Shown piece after piece: positions 45,958 to 55,686 of a DNA stretch of 64,000 bases. Location of the stretch: contig OZ223306.1 of the NCBI GenBank assembly GCA_965140735.1, positions 558,001-622,000 of the forward strand. The letters are read 5' to 3'. The stretch comes from Fusibacter_A sp965140735 (lineage in GTDB: Bacteria; Bacillota; Clostridia; Peptostreptococcales; Acidaminobacteraceae). Within the stretch, counting starts at the first letter, position 1; every line of letters begins with the position of its first letter. Made by a program: the position numbers and the translations under genes. Under the pieces are notes generated by a model, which made no database searches, had not been told where the DNA came from, and worked only from the letters and a program-made list of their open reading frames with translations.

Positions 45958-47487
45958 ATGGACATCATAAAAAAACTAAAAAAGATTAATATTAAAGACG
46001 AATTGCTTTCAGGATTGACGGTTTCTTTGGCACTTGTGCCGGAGGCCATAGCATTTGCATTTGTGGCGGGAGTTGAACCGCTTGTTGGCTTGTATGCAGC
46101 ATTTATGGTCGGTTTAATAACTGCAGTATTCGGTGGTAGACCAGGGATGATTTCGGGTGCTACAGGAGCACTTGCAGTTGTTATGACCACTTTAGTTGCA
46201 GGGTATGGCATTCAGTACTTGTTTGCATCAGTCATACTCATGGGTATCATCCAAATTATAATCGGTACGTTGAAATTTGGAAAATTTATAAGGATTGTGC
46301 CGTACCCAGTGATGCTTGGATTTGTAAATGGGCTGGCAATCGTTATTTTTATTTCGCAATTAGAACAATTTAAAATTGAAGGCAAAGACGGACATGCTAC
46401 TTGGATGAGTGGTATGGATTTGTGGGTAATGTTAGGTTTAGTCGCTTTAACTGTGGCGATCATTTACTTGCTCCCAAAATTGACTAAAAAGTTTCCATCT
46501 TCTTTAGCGGCGATTATCGTTGTAGCTGTTTTAGTCTATGTACTTAAAATAGATACAAGAGTGGTTGGGGATATCGCTTCTGTTTCTGGGAAATTGCCTA
46601 AATTTGGGATTCCAATGGTGCCATTTACACTGGAAACTTTGAAGATTATATTGCCTTATTCTCTTATATTTGCAGGCATAGGCTTAATTGAGTCGTTGAT
46701 GACTTTAACACTTGTTGACGAATTAACGGATACGCGTGGACGTACGAACAAAGAATGCATCGGTCAAGGTTTTGCAAATATTGTCACTGGATTTTTCGGT
46801 GGTATGGGCGGATGTGCTATGATTGGGCAGAGCATGATCAATATCAGATCAGGTGGCTCGTCGAGATTATCAGGTATAAGTGCTTCTCTATTTTTATTGT
46901 CCTTTATATTATTTGCTTCTGGATTAATTGAAGTTATTCCACTTGCGGCATTAGTGGGCGTTATGTTCGTGGTTGTTATTTCCACCTTTGAATGGACAAG
47001 CCTACGAATCATCCGTAAAATGTCTAAGGCAGATGCACTTGTCTTGGTTTCGGTATCAGTTATTACAGTATTCTCTAATTTAGCCATAGCAGTATTTGTA
47101 GGTGTTATTCTTTCTTCTTTAGCATTTGCTTGGGAGAAGGGTAAAAGGATTGATATTGATGTTTCAGAAGAAACTGAGACGACTAAAACCTACTTTATAA
47201 GAGGGGCTATATTCTTTGGTTCCACTAGGAATTTCTTGGATGCTTTTGATGTGAAGAGAGATCCAGATGATGTCATTATTGACTTTAAGTATGCGAGAGT
47301 TTTTGATCATTCTGGTTTAGATGCAATAAGCTCACTGACAGAAAAATATTTGAATAATGGGAAGAAGCTTCATCTGAAACATTTGAGTCCAGAGTGTTCG
47401 ACATTTATAAAAAATGCTGGGGACGTTATTGAGATCAACATAATAGAAGATCCAAGGTATCATGTACCCCTTAATGAATTAGATTAA
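45958..47487 (+). CDS. SulP family anion transporter with STAS domain
   Basis: A 509-residue membrane protein of the SLC26/SulP family: 10-14 helices over residues 20-400, with signatures LSGLTVSLALVPEAIAFAFVAGV and GRPGMISGATGALAVV near the N-terminus, and a C-terminal STAS domain (about residues 415-500; VIIDFKYARVFDHSGLDAI). Members carry sulfate, bicarbonate or other anions; the substrate here is open. I start at ATG 45958 because CAAGGAGAG lies directly upstream; an in-frame GTG at 45934 has no such site. Confidence 0.9.
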   Translation: MDIIKKLKKINIKDELLSGLTVSLALVPEAIAFAFVAGVEPLVGLYAAFMVGLITAVFGGRPGMISGATGALAVVMTTLVAGYGIQYLFASVILMGIIQIIIGTLKFGKFIRIVPYPVMLGFVNGLAIVIFISQLEQFKIEGKDGHATWMSGMDLWVMLGLVALTVAIIYLLPKLTKKFPSSLAAIIVVAVLVYVLKIDTRVVGDIASVSGKLPKFGIPMVPFTLETLKIILPYSLIFAGIGLIESLMTLTLVDELTDTRGRTNKECIGQGFANIVTGFFGGMGGCAMIGQSMINIRSGGSSRLSGISASLFLLSFILFASGLIEVIPLAALVGVMFVVVISTFEWTSLRIIRKMSKADALVLVSVSVITVFSNLAIAVFVGVILSSLAFAWEKGKRIDIDVSEETETTKTYFIRGAIFFGSTRNFLDAFDVKRDPDDVIIDFKYARVFDHSGLDAISSLTEKYLNNGKKLHLKHLSPECSTFIKNAGDVIEINIIEDPRYHVPLNELD

Positions 47488-47512
47488 AAAAAGAATAAGC
47501 ACGCTTTAATGT

Positions 47513-47553
47513 AAAAGGGCCCTATTTAGTTAAAAACTAGATGGGGCTTTAAA
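47513..47553 (+). terminator. Probable terminator after the SulP gene
   Basis: AAAGGGCCC with ATTTAGTT faces ACTAGAT with GGGGCTTT; the stem has small bulges and the T-tract is short. Confidence 0.55.
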
Positions 47554-47661
47554 TTTAACGTTGACTTAACAAGAGCTTATTATTGAGATGTTAAAATCTT
47601 ATAGTAAAGAATCAGCCTATATAAAATTAGACTTTGCTAAAGGCAATGGAGGAGACAAAAG

Positions 47662-48540
47662 ATGTTTAATCAATATTTCGGTCATTATTTACTTTCAAAG
47701 AATATCATCACAAAAGAACAACTTAAATTTGTATTATCAGATGAAAATAAGACACGTATAAAATTAGGCGTTTTAGCCATTGATTCAGGCTATATGACTG
47801 CAGCTGAAGTTACTGAAATTCATAGCATGCAGACTGAGCAAGACCGTCGTTTTGGTGATCTTGCTGTTGAAAGCGGTTTTCTTTCAGAAGATCAGCTCAT
47901 GTTTTTACTCTCGAAGCAAAGAGAATCTCATATTACACTTGGCCAAGTTTTAGTAGATGAAGAAATCATGAGCTATGAAGAATATGAGCAATTACTCATA
48001 CAATACAAAAAGGATTCTGGTTTTTCAGATGAAGAAATCAAAATCCTTAAATCCAATGACAGTGATGCGATTTTAGAATTATTTTTAAATATGGATCATA
48101 CAAAAGAGGTCCAATTGTTTAAAGCTTATGCAGAGCTTTTTATTAGAAATATCATTAGATTTGTAGATCGTGATGTCGTAATTGGAAAACCCTATTTAGC
48201 GGAGACTTATGCCTATGAAAACTATGCGTCTCAAGACATCGTAGGTTATTATTCATTTGAAACGGGATTCTCTGCAAATGATGAAGTCGTTTCAAACTTT
48301 GCAACGATATATGCACATATGTTGATAAAGGAAGTTGACGATTTGGCAAAAGATGCTATCGGTGAATTTATGAATTGTCAAAATGGTTTATTTATCTCAA
48401 ACTTATATCATAGGGATATAAATTGTAATCTTGAACCACAGGTTTACAAGACAAATGGTACGATTATACCTCAGAAAAAGCTCTTTGTTTTACCTTGTGA
48501 ACTTACATTTGGCAAAATTGATATTTTATTTAATATATAG
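47662..48540 (+). CDS. MshEN-like/CheX-like two-domain signalling protein
   Basis: A 292-residue cytoplasmic protein. Residues about 1-125 hold two or three repeats of the pattern LLS.NIITKEQLKFVL, LAVESGFLSEDQLMFLL, LVDEEIMSYEEYEQLL, as in MshEN (type II secretion ATPase N-terminal) domains, some of which bind cyclic di-GMP. Residues about 145-290 resemble CheX: the CheC/CheX phosphatase motif DxxxExxNxxxG is present as Asp231-Glu235-Asn238-Gly242. It should therefore dephosphorylate a CheY-type protein, and such a gene starts 18 bases downstream. Confidence 0.75.
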   Translation: MFNQYFGHYLLSKNIITKEQLKFVLSDENKTRIKLGVLAIDSGYMTAAEVTEIHSMQTEQDRRFGDLAVESGFLSEDQLMFLLSKQRESHITLGQVLVDEEIMSYEEYEQLLIQYKKDSGFSDEEIKILKSNDSDAILELFLNMDHTKEVQLFKAYAELFIRNIIRFVDRDVVIGKPYLAETYAYENYASQDIVGYYSFETGFSANDEVVSNFATIYAHMLIKEVDDLAKDAIGEFMNCQNGLFISNLYHRDINCNLEPQVYKTNGTIIPQKKLFVLPCELTFGKIDILFNI

Positions 48541-48557
48541 AGGGAGTGGTGAATGTT

Positions 48558-48917
48558 ATGGCTAGAATTTTAATTGTGGATGATTCAGCAATTTCACGTA
48601 TGAAATTAAAAGATATCTTTGAAACAGACTGTCATGAAATTGTTGGTGTTGCAGAGGATGGTTTAGAAGGTATAGAGCAGTTTAAGGCTTTAAGACCGGA
48701 TCTCGTAACACTGGATGTAACCATGCCAAAGATGAAGGGTGTAGAATGCTTAAAAGAGATTATGGCAATTGATGAAAATGCAAATGTGGTAATGATTTCG
48801 GCCCTTGGAAAGGGTGATGTTATTTTAGAAGCCTTGAATGCAGGCGCACTTAATTATATTACAAAACCATTTGAAGAAAAACAAGTTATAAAGACAATTC
48901 GAGAAGCTTTAGAATAA
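48558..48917 (+). CDS. CheY-like single-domain response regulator
   Basis: A 119-residue receiver with the full site: Asp8/Asp9 (ILIVDDSAIS), phospho-acceptor Asp53 (LVTLDVTMPKMKG), Ser/Thr switch (VVMISALGKGDVI) and Lys in YITKPFEEKQ. The DVTMP sequence places it with the CheY/CheB-like receivers of Gram-positive bacteria. Start ATG at 48558 after AGGGAGTGGTG; upstream in-frame GTG codons overlap the ribosome site. It lies between its likely phosphatase and a CheA-like kinase. Confidence 0.92.
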   Translation: MARILIVDDSAISRMKLKDIFETDCHEIVGVAEDGLEGIEQFKALRPDLVTLDVTMPKMKGVECLKEIMAIDENANVVMISALGKGDVILEALNAGALNYITKPFEEKQVIKTIREALE

Positions 48918-48945
48918 TAAGACGTTTTATTGAATGGAGAGGCAT

Positions 48946-50877
48946 ATGAGTGAAACCATTTTAAGTTTAATAGAAGATGCCAAAATCGTTTTAAGTACAG
49001 TAAAATCGAGTTCGATTCATTTGTATTTTGAAGAAAATCCTGCGTGTAAAGGCATCGTCGTACAAGATGAAAACAAAAGCCCTGTTGGGCTCGTCATGCG
49101 AAATCACTTTTATCAGAAAATAGGGACTCAATTTGGCTATTCACTCTATATGAACAGACCTATCGAGCTTATAATGAAGCCCGAAATCCTCATGGTGGAC
49201 GTGACCTGTAATTTAGCTGATTTTGGTATGAAAGCGATGAATCGATACGAAAATGATGTCTATGATTTTGTGATCGCCATGAACGAAAAAAAATTTGTTG
49301 GCGTGATTAGCATATCCAATTTCTTAATGGCAATGTCTGAGATAAAACAGCGTGAGATTGAACTTTTAAATAATCAGAAGCGTATTTTAAAAGAGGCCAA
49401 TGAACAAGAAAAGCAGTATAGATTAGAAATAGAACAAAAGAATCAATCTATCAAAAATTTGCTCAATAATGCTGATCAAGGGTTTTTAAGTTTCGATGAA
49501 ACACTTATTATTTCAGAGGAAATCAGTAGTGTGAGCGAGATTATTTTTGGTAGACCCATTGCAGGTATGCATTTTGGAGAACTCATGCGTCTTTTTTTGA
49601 GTCAGGATACGTCAAAACTCTTAATTGATTCGTTAGAAAGCCTCTTTAAACAAACGAAGAAAGTAAGAGCTAAAGCTTTTCTTAAATTGCTACCCGACAG
49701 ATTTAAAACAGATAGAAGAACTATTCAGATTGATTACAAGCTCATTGCCTTTAATGAAGAGAAAAAACTCATGGTTATTTTAACGGATATCACAGATAAA
49801 ATCACTTTAGAGCAAAAGCAACAAGATGAAAAAAATAATATGAAATTAGTGCTTTCAGCAATGAATAATAAGAGCGAGATTATTGAAGCAATTGAAGCAG
49901 CGCGGTTATTTTTTTCAAAAGGTTATAGGGAGATTCTCTCTAATCAAGGTTCTGTCTTAGATGGTTTAAGCGAAGTGTTTAGAATAATTCATACGATGAA
50001 AGGCGATTTTGCACTGTATGCTCTTCACAACACAACACTTGATTTACACGTCATCGAAGATCGTTTGGCGGCTTATTTAAAGGCTATTGAGTCTATAGGG
50101 CTAAATGAGATAGAGCATTATTTAGGATCGTTGGATTTTGAGGGGATGATCGGTAAAGATATAGAGATCATAGAAAATTTTCTTGGAGAAGGGTATTGCG
50201 AATCTGAGAAAAAAGTCACTGTGAATATGGCACAGGTTGAATTATTAATTCAAGATATAGAGCAGCACTTTGAGCTCTATGACAGTAGTACTTTAGTTCA
50301 AAAAATTCGTAATCTAACCAGTCCAACTCTTAATGAGATTATTATGAGTTATAGTGACTACATTGATATATTGGCGCTTAAACTCGATAAAAAGATTGCT
50401 TCTTTTGATGTGGATGGCGATTTAATCTACATTAACCGCGATGATTATGCAGGCTTTTTAAAAAGCTTGATTCACATATTTAGAAATATTGTAGACCACG
50501 GTATTGAGCTTCCAGATTTAAGAATTGAAAATGGCAAATTAGAAGGTGGGCAAATCGCTTGCGATATCCGTGCGCGTGACCATGCGATCCATCTAGTCAT
50601 CTCGGATGATGGTAAAGGCATCAATCCTGATCAGATTCGCCTTAAAGCGATAGAGAAGGGCATCTATACAGTTACATCTTGTGAGGGCCTATCTGACAAA
50701 GCAGTGATTCAAACTGTATTCGAGCCTGATTTCTCAACGCAGAATAAGGTCAGTATGCTCTCTGGAAGGGGCGTTGGTCTCTATGCAGTTAAAAAGGAAG
50801 TTGAAGCTTTGGATGGTCGTATAGAAGTAGACTCTGTGACAGGTGAAGGCACACAGTTTAGGATGGTGTTGCCCTTA
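48946..50877 (+). CDS. CheA-like histidine kinase with CBS-like, PAS-like and Hpt domains
   Basis: A 644-residue soluble protein. Residues about 15-140 resemble a CBS pair (GIVVQDENKSPVGLVMRNHF; RPIELIMKP; FVGVISISNFL), then a coiled coil, a PAS-like region (about 170-290), an Hpt-type segment with His349 (IIHTMKGDFALYALH), and a CheA-type HATPase (about 480-643) with N-box FRNIVDHGIELPDLR, DDGKGINPDQI and SGRGVGLYAVKKEV. It ends right after the HATPase and has no CheW-like regulatory domain. It probably phosphorylates the CheY-like protein encoded just upstream. Start at 48946 after GGAGAGG. Confidence 0.85.
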
Positions 50878-50924
50878 TGAGGGCATCAATGTAATATTTC
50901 TTTTGAGCAGATGACGCAATAACA

Positions 50925-51200
50925 TCATTTCTTATCTTCAATGTAATACAAGGGTAGAATAAACATATGTATGATAATGATGGCAATTAGACAGATGATC
51001 TCAATTATAATAACTAGGTGAAGGGACATAAACTGCTTTAATATCATCCCGAAAATAAAGTAAACTGCCAACAAAACGCCTGACCAGCCGGATGCAAACA
51101 CTCTAGAGTCGCAGTTGCTACATCTGGCTGTATACAGTGGCCCTAAAAACTTGACTGAATTATGGATTGTTTTTTCACCGCATTTGGGACATTTATACAT
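50925..51200 (-). CDS. Small zinc-ribbon membrane protein
   Basis: A 91-residue protein with a rubredoxin-like N-terminus (YKCPKCGEKT and ARCSNCDSRV, two CxxC pairs that should bind one zinc) followed by two membrane helices (about residues 42-58 and 60-82). Function unknown. ATG after AAAAGGAGCAC. It forms a minus-strand pair with the membrane protein gene 30 bases upstream. Confidence 0.72.
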   Translation of the reverse strand: MYKCPKCGEKTIHNSVKFLGPLYTARCSNCDSRVFASGWSGVLLAVYFIFGMILKQFMSLHLVIIIEIICLIAIIIIHMFILPLYYIEDKK

Positions 51201-51230
51201 TTTGTGCTCCTTTTCAGTAGATGATAGACT

Positions 51231-51776
51231 TCAATCGATTCGCATATTAGACGATAGACCTGTTTTTTCTTTTAGAGTTTTAGCAATAATTTCTTTTTTC
51301 TGATGAGGTATCTTAATCATTGAGGTGTATTCTGATAAGATATAAAAGGGTGGTCTTCTTTTAGAAGTCACTATGAACCTTTTGTATTTTGGATTGTGTA
51401 CATCTTCTATCTTAAAAAAGATGACATCTTGCCAGTCGATGAAACAATGTGAAAAATATATGCCGTTGTCACAGACTAAAAAATTGGCTTTTGTTTCTAC
51501 GATCATGATTATAAAGATACACAAATAGAGTAGGGTGAGGACGGGATTTATGTAGCCAAAACCAAGCTTGGCGTATGAAATTTCTATGAGGATCAAAGAG
51601 GGTGTAAACGAGATGACTCTCATCCAATTATCAAATTTGCTAATTTTTACTTCTGTAATTACGACTTTACTCATCTTTAGATATTTTTTTCTTCGGATGT
51701 ACTCTTCTAATAGATGAGAGAACATAATGATCAATATGACTGCTAAAAATATTGATATGATGACTACTGCTACCAT
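51231..51776 (-). CDS. Hypothetical membrane protein
   Basis: A 181-residue protein with an N-terminal helix (about residues 2-22), two central helices (about 50-68 and 72-92), and a soluble basic C-terminal part with beta pattern (LVCDNGIYFSHCFIDWQDVIFFKIED, in part). The layout resembles the protein at 42502-43014, namely helices then a short PH-like domain, but the sequences are not obviously alike. Function unknown. ATG after AAGGAGATAA. Confidence 0.7.
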   Translation of the reverse strand: MVAVVIISIFLAVILIIMFSHLLEEYIRRKKYLKMSKVVITEVKISKFDNWMRVISFTPSLILIEISYAKLGFGYINPVLTLLYLCIFIIMIVETKANFLVCDNGIYFSHCFIDWQDVIFFKIEDVHNPKYKRFIVTSKRRPPFYILSEYTSMIKIPHQKKEIIAKTLKEKTGLSSNMRID

Positions 51777-51894
51777 TGTTTTATCTCCTTATATAAGTCC
51801 AAACATTTGTTAAATCCACATTTGACTATTGCAAATAACTAACTTTGAGCTTTGGGCAAAAGGGGCGAGATTTTAGGTATTTGATGTATTGTGA

Positions 51895-51930
51895 GAAGTC
51901 TTAAATCGTCCTACTCTGATATTTCTATTT
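51895..51930. repeat. Short direct repeat E, copy 1
   Basis: AAGTCTTAAATCGTC followed by CTACTCTGATATT lies across the stop codon of the gene at 51911-52462. A close copy (AAGTCTTAAACCGTC, then TAATACTGATAATATT) is at 58408-58438, also at the 3' end of a minus-strand reading frame. Confidence 0.45.
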
Positions 51931-52462
51931 TATTTAGTTCTTCAAATAATAATTTAGTTTTCTCTGGCAAATCAAGCCTCGTAAATCCATTGTCATCATA
52001 CTCATAATATGATATAACTGTGGCATTATGATATTTGCTAATAATTGCATTTATGGTGACTAAAACATCTATTTCAGCATCTGTTGGACGTCTGTTTTTT
52101 TTTAATAAATGCTCCAACTCATCTATATAATCACTCACCCCATGCAGGTCAAATTCATATTCTCTGTTTAACAAAAATAGCATACTTATTGATCTATCAA
52201 TAAGAGAAAGTTTATATCGCGTCTCCAATACTTCTTCATGCATTAACTCTATATCTAATGTTTTATAAGCCTCATCCGTTAATAATACTTCCGTTAAGTC
52301 CTTTAAAACCAAATCCAGCATTGAGATTTCACTTGAAATATTAAATCTTATGTATCTATCATTGAGTTTAAATTGTTCAAAAGGTTTAAATAGAGCTATG
52401 CTGGTTATTACAAGCAATCCGATTACGATAATTCTGATAATTTGTTTTTTCAATAAATTCAC
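51911..52462 (-). CDS. Hypothetical membrane-anchored extracytoplasmic protein
   Basis: A 183-residue protein with an N-terminal anchor (LLKKQIIRIIVIGLLVITSI) and an otherwise helical, acidic outside domain (SSEISMLDLVLKDLTEVLL; DYIDELEHLLKKNRR). No family is recognised. It starts with ATG and is preceded on the minus strand by structured repeat A, then by a gene of the same architecture (52583-53044). AT-rich codon use sets it apart from core genes. Probably part of an accessory region. Confidence 0.65.
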   Translation of the reverse strand: MNLLKKQIIRIIVIGLLVITSIALFKPFEQFKLNDRYIRFNISSEISMLDLVLKDLTEVLLTDEAYKTLDIELMHEEVLETRYKLSLIDRSISMLFLLNREYEFDLHGVSDYIDELEHLLKKNRRPTDAEIDVLVTINAIISKYHNATVISYYEYDDNGFTRLDLPEKTKLLFEELNKIEISE

Positions 52463-52492
52463 TCTCCAATTTTAAATTTAAGATTTCTTACA

Positions 52493-52582
52493 ACGTTCCC
52501 GCGATTACCGAAATCGCTCCTTTTCCCTTAGGAAAAGTGGTGCATTCCTTGCTCCACATGATATGTGTCATCAGATGAATTT
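52493..52582. repeat. Structured dispersed repeat A
   Basis: This element shares ACGTTCCCG, TTACCGAA, CCTTA-ggaaaagtg, TTCTTGCT-like and ATCAGA-TGA-ATTT blocks, in the same order, with repeat B at 56595-56712. It contains the small hairpin GCGATT/AATCGC and TTTTCC/GGAAAA pairing. It lies between two minus-strand orphan genes and overlaps the stop codon of the one at 52583. Confidence 0.65.
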
Positions 52583-53044
52583 TTACTTTTTCAAGCTGTT
52601 AACTCGAATTTTATACGATTCAGTTGTTCCATTAATTTCAAATTTTCTTAACTCATTTTCAATGGAAGTTATAATTTCAAAAATACCATCATTATTTGTG
52701 TAATTTTTTTCACTTATTTTTTCTTTTTTTAACTCAAGAGCAATATTTGATAATCTAAACATTTCGTTTAATACATTTTCTCCATCTTTTGTTTCGATAT
52801 TCGTTTTTAGTTTTTTTGCTTCATCCGACAAATTTTTGATTGAATTCTGTACTTCAATTAAGTCTGTTGAATTATCAATCATTAACATTCCACTCATTTC
52901 GGAATAAATCGAAGATGCAATTGAAAATGCGGAACGATAATAAATATCAGTATCTTTATGATTGCTTTTTAACATAATCATTCCAGTTGAAATTAAAAGT
53001 ATTATTACCAATATTAATATTACAGTTTTTTTGTTTTTCATCAA
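52583..53044 (-). CDS. Hypothetical membrane-anchored extracytoplasmic protein
   Basis: A 153-residue protein with a basic start and single membrane helix (KKTVILILVIILLISTGMIM) and a helical outside domain rich in Lys, Asn and Ser. It has the same layout as the protein at 51911-52462 but little visible identity. No family is recognised. The start ATG at 53044 or 53041 follows AAAGGAAGTAAA. The coding sequence is very AT-rich. Its stop codon lies inside repeat A. Confidence 0.65.
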   Translation of the reverse strand: MMKNKKTVILILVIILLISTGMIMLKSNHKDTDIYYRSAFSIASSIYSEMSGMLMIDNSTDLIEVQNSIKNLSDEAKKLKTNIETKDGENVLNEMFRLSNIALELKKEKISEKNYTNNDGIFEIITSIENELRKFEINGTTESYKIRVNSLKK

Positions 53045-53366
53045 TTTTACTTCCTTTAATAAAAATTTTCGTTTAACTTATTTATTACTGTACTACTATT
53101 TCTTACCACGCATCAATAAACCTGCATTATAATACCTAAAAACTAAAATGACTTTTAAAACAGATTAAATATCTATGCTACAATAAAAATTATACCAAAT
53201 AAATACATTAAATACCATAATAAGATTTAGTTTATCGAAATTAAAAAAAGGACCTTTCGCAATTGCAATAGGTCCATAACATTGATAGTGAAGTGGAGCA
53301 CAAGAAATGTCACACTTTTGATATTGTACTACAACACAAGATAATTGTGTTGTTTTAAATGTGTTC
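53045..53366. other. Intergenic stretch between orphan gene and panF
   Basis: This 322-base AT-rich stretch holds the panF terminator (53243-53275) and otherwise only promoter-like sequence for the minus-strand gene at 52583. I see no reading frame with a ribosome site. Confidence 0.55.
53243..53275 (-). terminator. Terminator of yhdT-panF; shares a 21-nt core with the tRNA-Leu terminator
   Basis: On the minus strand GGACC...GGTCC forms a hairpin, followed by seven T residues. The sequence GCAATTGCAATAGGTCCATA, plus one more A, is identical at 53259-53279 and 59130-59150. Confidence 0.75.
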
Positions 53367-54818
53367 TTATTCTCCGAAGAATAATTTTATAGTTGTCTCA
53401 TCATTTTTTCGACCAAACATGGAGCCTATTACAAAAGTAAGTAGGGCAATTGCCAGTGTAGGGACGATCGCGTGCACTCCAAATGGGGTTATCTTGTATA
53501 TAGTGAAGATAAAAAAAGATGCAAGCCCTGTGAGGATTGAAATAATCGCCCCATCAGCATTTGCTTTTTTCCAGTAAAGCCCCAGAATAGTAGGCCAGAA
53601 GAAAACTGCTTCAAGACCGCCAAATGCAAATAAGTTTATCCATACAATAATTGAAGGTGGTTTAATTGCAAAAATAAAGACGCATATCCCGATTACTCCA
53701 GTCGTAATAAAACTAATTCTATTGAGACTCTTTTCATCAACATTGCCTTTTCCATAGTTCAAATAGAGATCTTTAATGATAGAAGCAGAGGCAAGTATGA
53801 GCATTGAGTCTACCGTTGACATTATTGCAGCTAAAGGGCCTGCGATGAAGATGCCTGCAAGAACTGGCGGCAATACTTTCACAGTAATGCCAGGGATAGC
53901 ACCATCTCCAGCTAATCCAGGGATGACATAGGCCCCTAATGCGCCCACAAGATGCATGCCAAGCATTAAGAATCCAACAACTACAGTACCGATTACCATA
54001 GCTCTATGAAGTGAATTTGAATCTTTAAATCCCATGCATCTGATTGTAGTTTGCGGTAGTCCCAGCACAGCGAATCCAACGAGTACCCAAAAAGACATGA
54101 TAAAGGGAATTGGGATTTGTCCGCCAGCTGTAGGTGTAAGGGCACTTGGATTAATTTCGATCATTTTAGCTGTGATCGCTTCCATACCACCACCAGCATT
54201 TATAATGGCAACGAGCAAGAATATCGTTGCAAGTACCATTACGATACCTTGAATTGCATCTGTAATCGCAACGGCTTTAAATCCGCCCACTGTTGTATAA
54301 ACGACTACTGTAATCCCAAATATCACCAGTCCCATTACATATGAGTATCCAGTAACGGCTTCAAATAACTTTGCGCCACCGATAAACTGTGCCACCATTG
54401 CAGCAGCAAAGAAGATAATCATTGCAATTGAAGTCGATATAACGATAAATTTATTATTGTATCTCGCTTTTAGATAATCTGTTACAGTAACAGCACCTAT
54501 TTTTCTTGAAATAATTGCAAATTTCTTTCCTAGAACCCCAAGCGTGAGGAAGGCGGTAGGGACTTGAATCATGGCAAGGAGTATCCAACCATATCCTAAA
54601 GAATAAGCGACTCCAGGGCCACCTACAAAACTACTTGCACTAGAATAAGTAGCTATAAGTGTCATGGCAAGCACAAATCCTCCCATTGATCTGCCACCGA
54701 TAAAATATTCTTCCATAAAGCTACCACTACCAGAAGATAATTTATTGGTATAAATCGCAATTGCAAACATTAATACAAGATATAGAATCATTGGTATTAG
54801 TATCATTGAGTTTCCCAT
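53367..54818 (-). CDS. panF: Sodium/pantothenate symporter
   Basis: A 483-residue transporter of the sodium:solute symporter family with about 13 helices. N-terminal GGRSMGGFVLAMTLIATYSSASSFVGGPG (in part), the sodium-symporter motif around TTVGGFKAVAITDAIQG, and LPQTTIRCMGFKDS are characteristic of PanF. It imports pantothenate, the coenzyme A precursor. Its ATG overlaps the TAA of the upstream yhdT-like gene by one base, the standard yhdT-panF arrangement, which supports the substrate. Confidence 0.92.
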   Translation of the reverse strand: MGNSMILIPMILYLVLMFAIAIYTNKLSSGSGSFMEEYFIGGRSMGGFVLAMTLIATYSSASSFVGGPGVAYSLGYGWILLAMIQVPTAFLTLGVLGKKFAIISRKIGAVTVTDYLKARYNNKFIVISTSIAMIIFFAAAMVAQFIGGAKLFEAVTGYSYVMGLVIFGITVVVYTTVGGFKAVAITDAIQGIVMVLATIFLLVAIINAGGGMEAITAKMIEINPSALTPTAGGQIPIPFIMSFWVLVGFAVLGLPQTTIRCMGFKDSNSLHRAMVIGTVVVGFLMLGMHLVGALGAYVIPGLAGDGAIPGITVKVLPPVLAGIFIAGPLAAIMSTVDSMLILASASIIKDLYLNYGKGNVDEKSLNRISFITTGVIGICVFIFAIKPPSIIVWINLFAFGGLEAVFFWPTILGLYWKKANADGAIISILTGLASFFIFTIYKITPFGVHAIVPTLAIALLTFVIGSMFGRKNDETTIKLFFGE

Positions 54819-55087
54819 TATTTCGCCTCCTCATCATTTTCATCAAAGTCAATGTCCTTGAAGTATTTTTTTACGACAAATGCTAGGAGCACTGAAATCA
54901 TAACATACCCCAATATGCAACTGTAGAAGAACCAAGAAGGGAAACCGAGTATATATTTATACTCTGATACATCCTTTAGACCAATTCCGTAAGCGAAGCC
55001 AACCCACCATATAAAGAAGAATATATACAGGCCAACCGTTATTCTCGCTTCTTTATTAATTTGCTTGTTTTTTTCTTTGAAATTCAT
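54818..55087 (-). CDS. yhdT: YhdT family (DUF997) small membrane protein
   Basis: An 89-residue protein with two membrane helices (about residues 20-38 and 52-74) and the DUF997 pattern: KEARITVGLYIFFFIWWVGFAYG and GFPSWFFYSCILGYV. It is the usual small partner encoded before PanF and may assist the transporter. The start at 55087 follows AAGGAGTGTGC; an in-frame upstream ATG at 55123 lacks a ribosome site. Translationally coupled to panF. Confidence 0.9.
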   Translation of the reverse strand: MNFKEKNKQINKEARITVGLYIFFFIWWVGFAYGIGLKDVSEYKYILGFPSWFFYSCILGYVMISVLLAFVVKKYFKDIDFDENDEEAK

Positions 55088-55686
55088 ATGCACACTCCTT
55101 ATTTTTATATGAAAATAGGGCAATAAAAAAGATGTAGATATTGATCGATACGACCCGCTACACCTGCTTAGATTAAATATGAAATTACCTGCTAATGGAC
55201 GATAGAGTTTATCATATTAGTTACAGTGTACCGTTACTATACAGTCACTAAAAATACCAAATGAACAATAAACGTATTTATCAATCTATAAATTAAACTT
55301 AAGTATCAAGTTCTTCTGTCTTTGTCCTGAGCTCAAAGCAGATCATCATTAAATCATTTTGTGTTACAAGCAGGTACGACTCTAAAAAGATATCATCCAA
55401 TTTCATGATACCATAGGTTTTGGTAGGATTCAATATTATTTAGTAGAGAAGAGAATGAAATGCAGGTTTAGAAATTGCTTTAATTCCAACTTTTCTGACT
55501 TTGCACAGATAGTCATACACGTCATAATGACGAAGAATAGCACAATTTTGGATAAATGTGGTACAATAGTGAAGTGTAAGAAAATTGTTGATAGCGGGAT
55601 CACTTTGATTGTTCGTGCTATATACAACTGATGATACAGTGAAAAAATGATCCTAAAAAGGAGATCTGTAAAGTGGAAGGTGGTTT
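55088..55686. other. Long intergenic stretch with a possible gene remnant
   Basis: This 599-base gap separates divergent genes. On the minus strand 55299-55406 could encode a 35-residue peptide (MKLDDIFLESYLLVTQNDLM, then ELRTKTEELDT) with natural-looking codons but no ribosome site; the frame stays open a little further upstream, so it may be the end of a decayed gene. TGGTACAAT at about 55558-55566 looks like an extended -10 for the plus-strand gene at 55687. Confidence 0.4.

Noticed and set aside
55436..55627. Minus-strand 63-residue frame in the panF upstream gap
   Set aside because: No ribosome site, composition of low-complexity hydrophobic residues, and it overlaps the likely promoter of the plus-strand gene at 55687.
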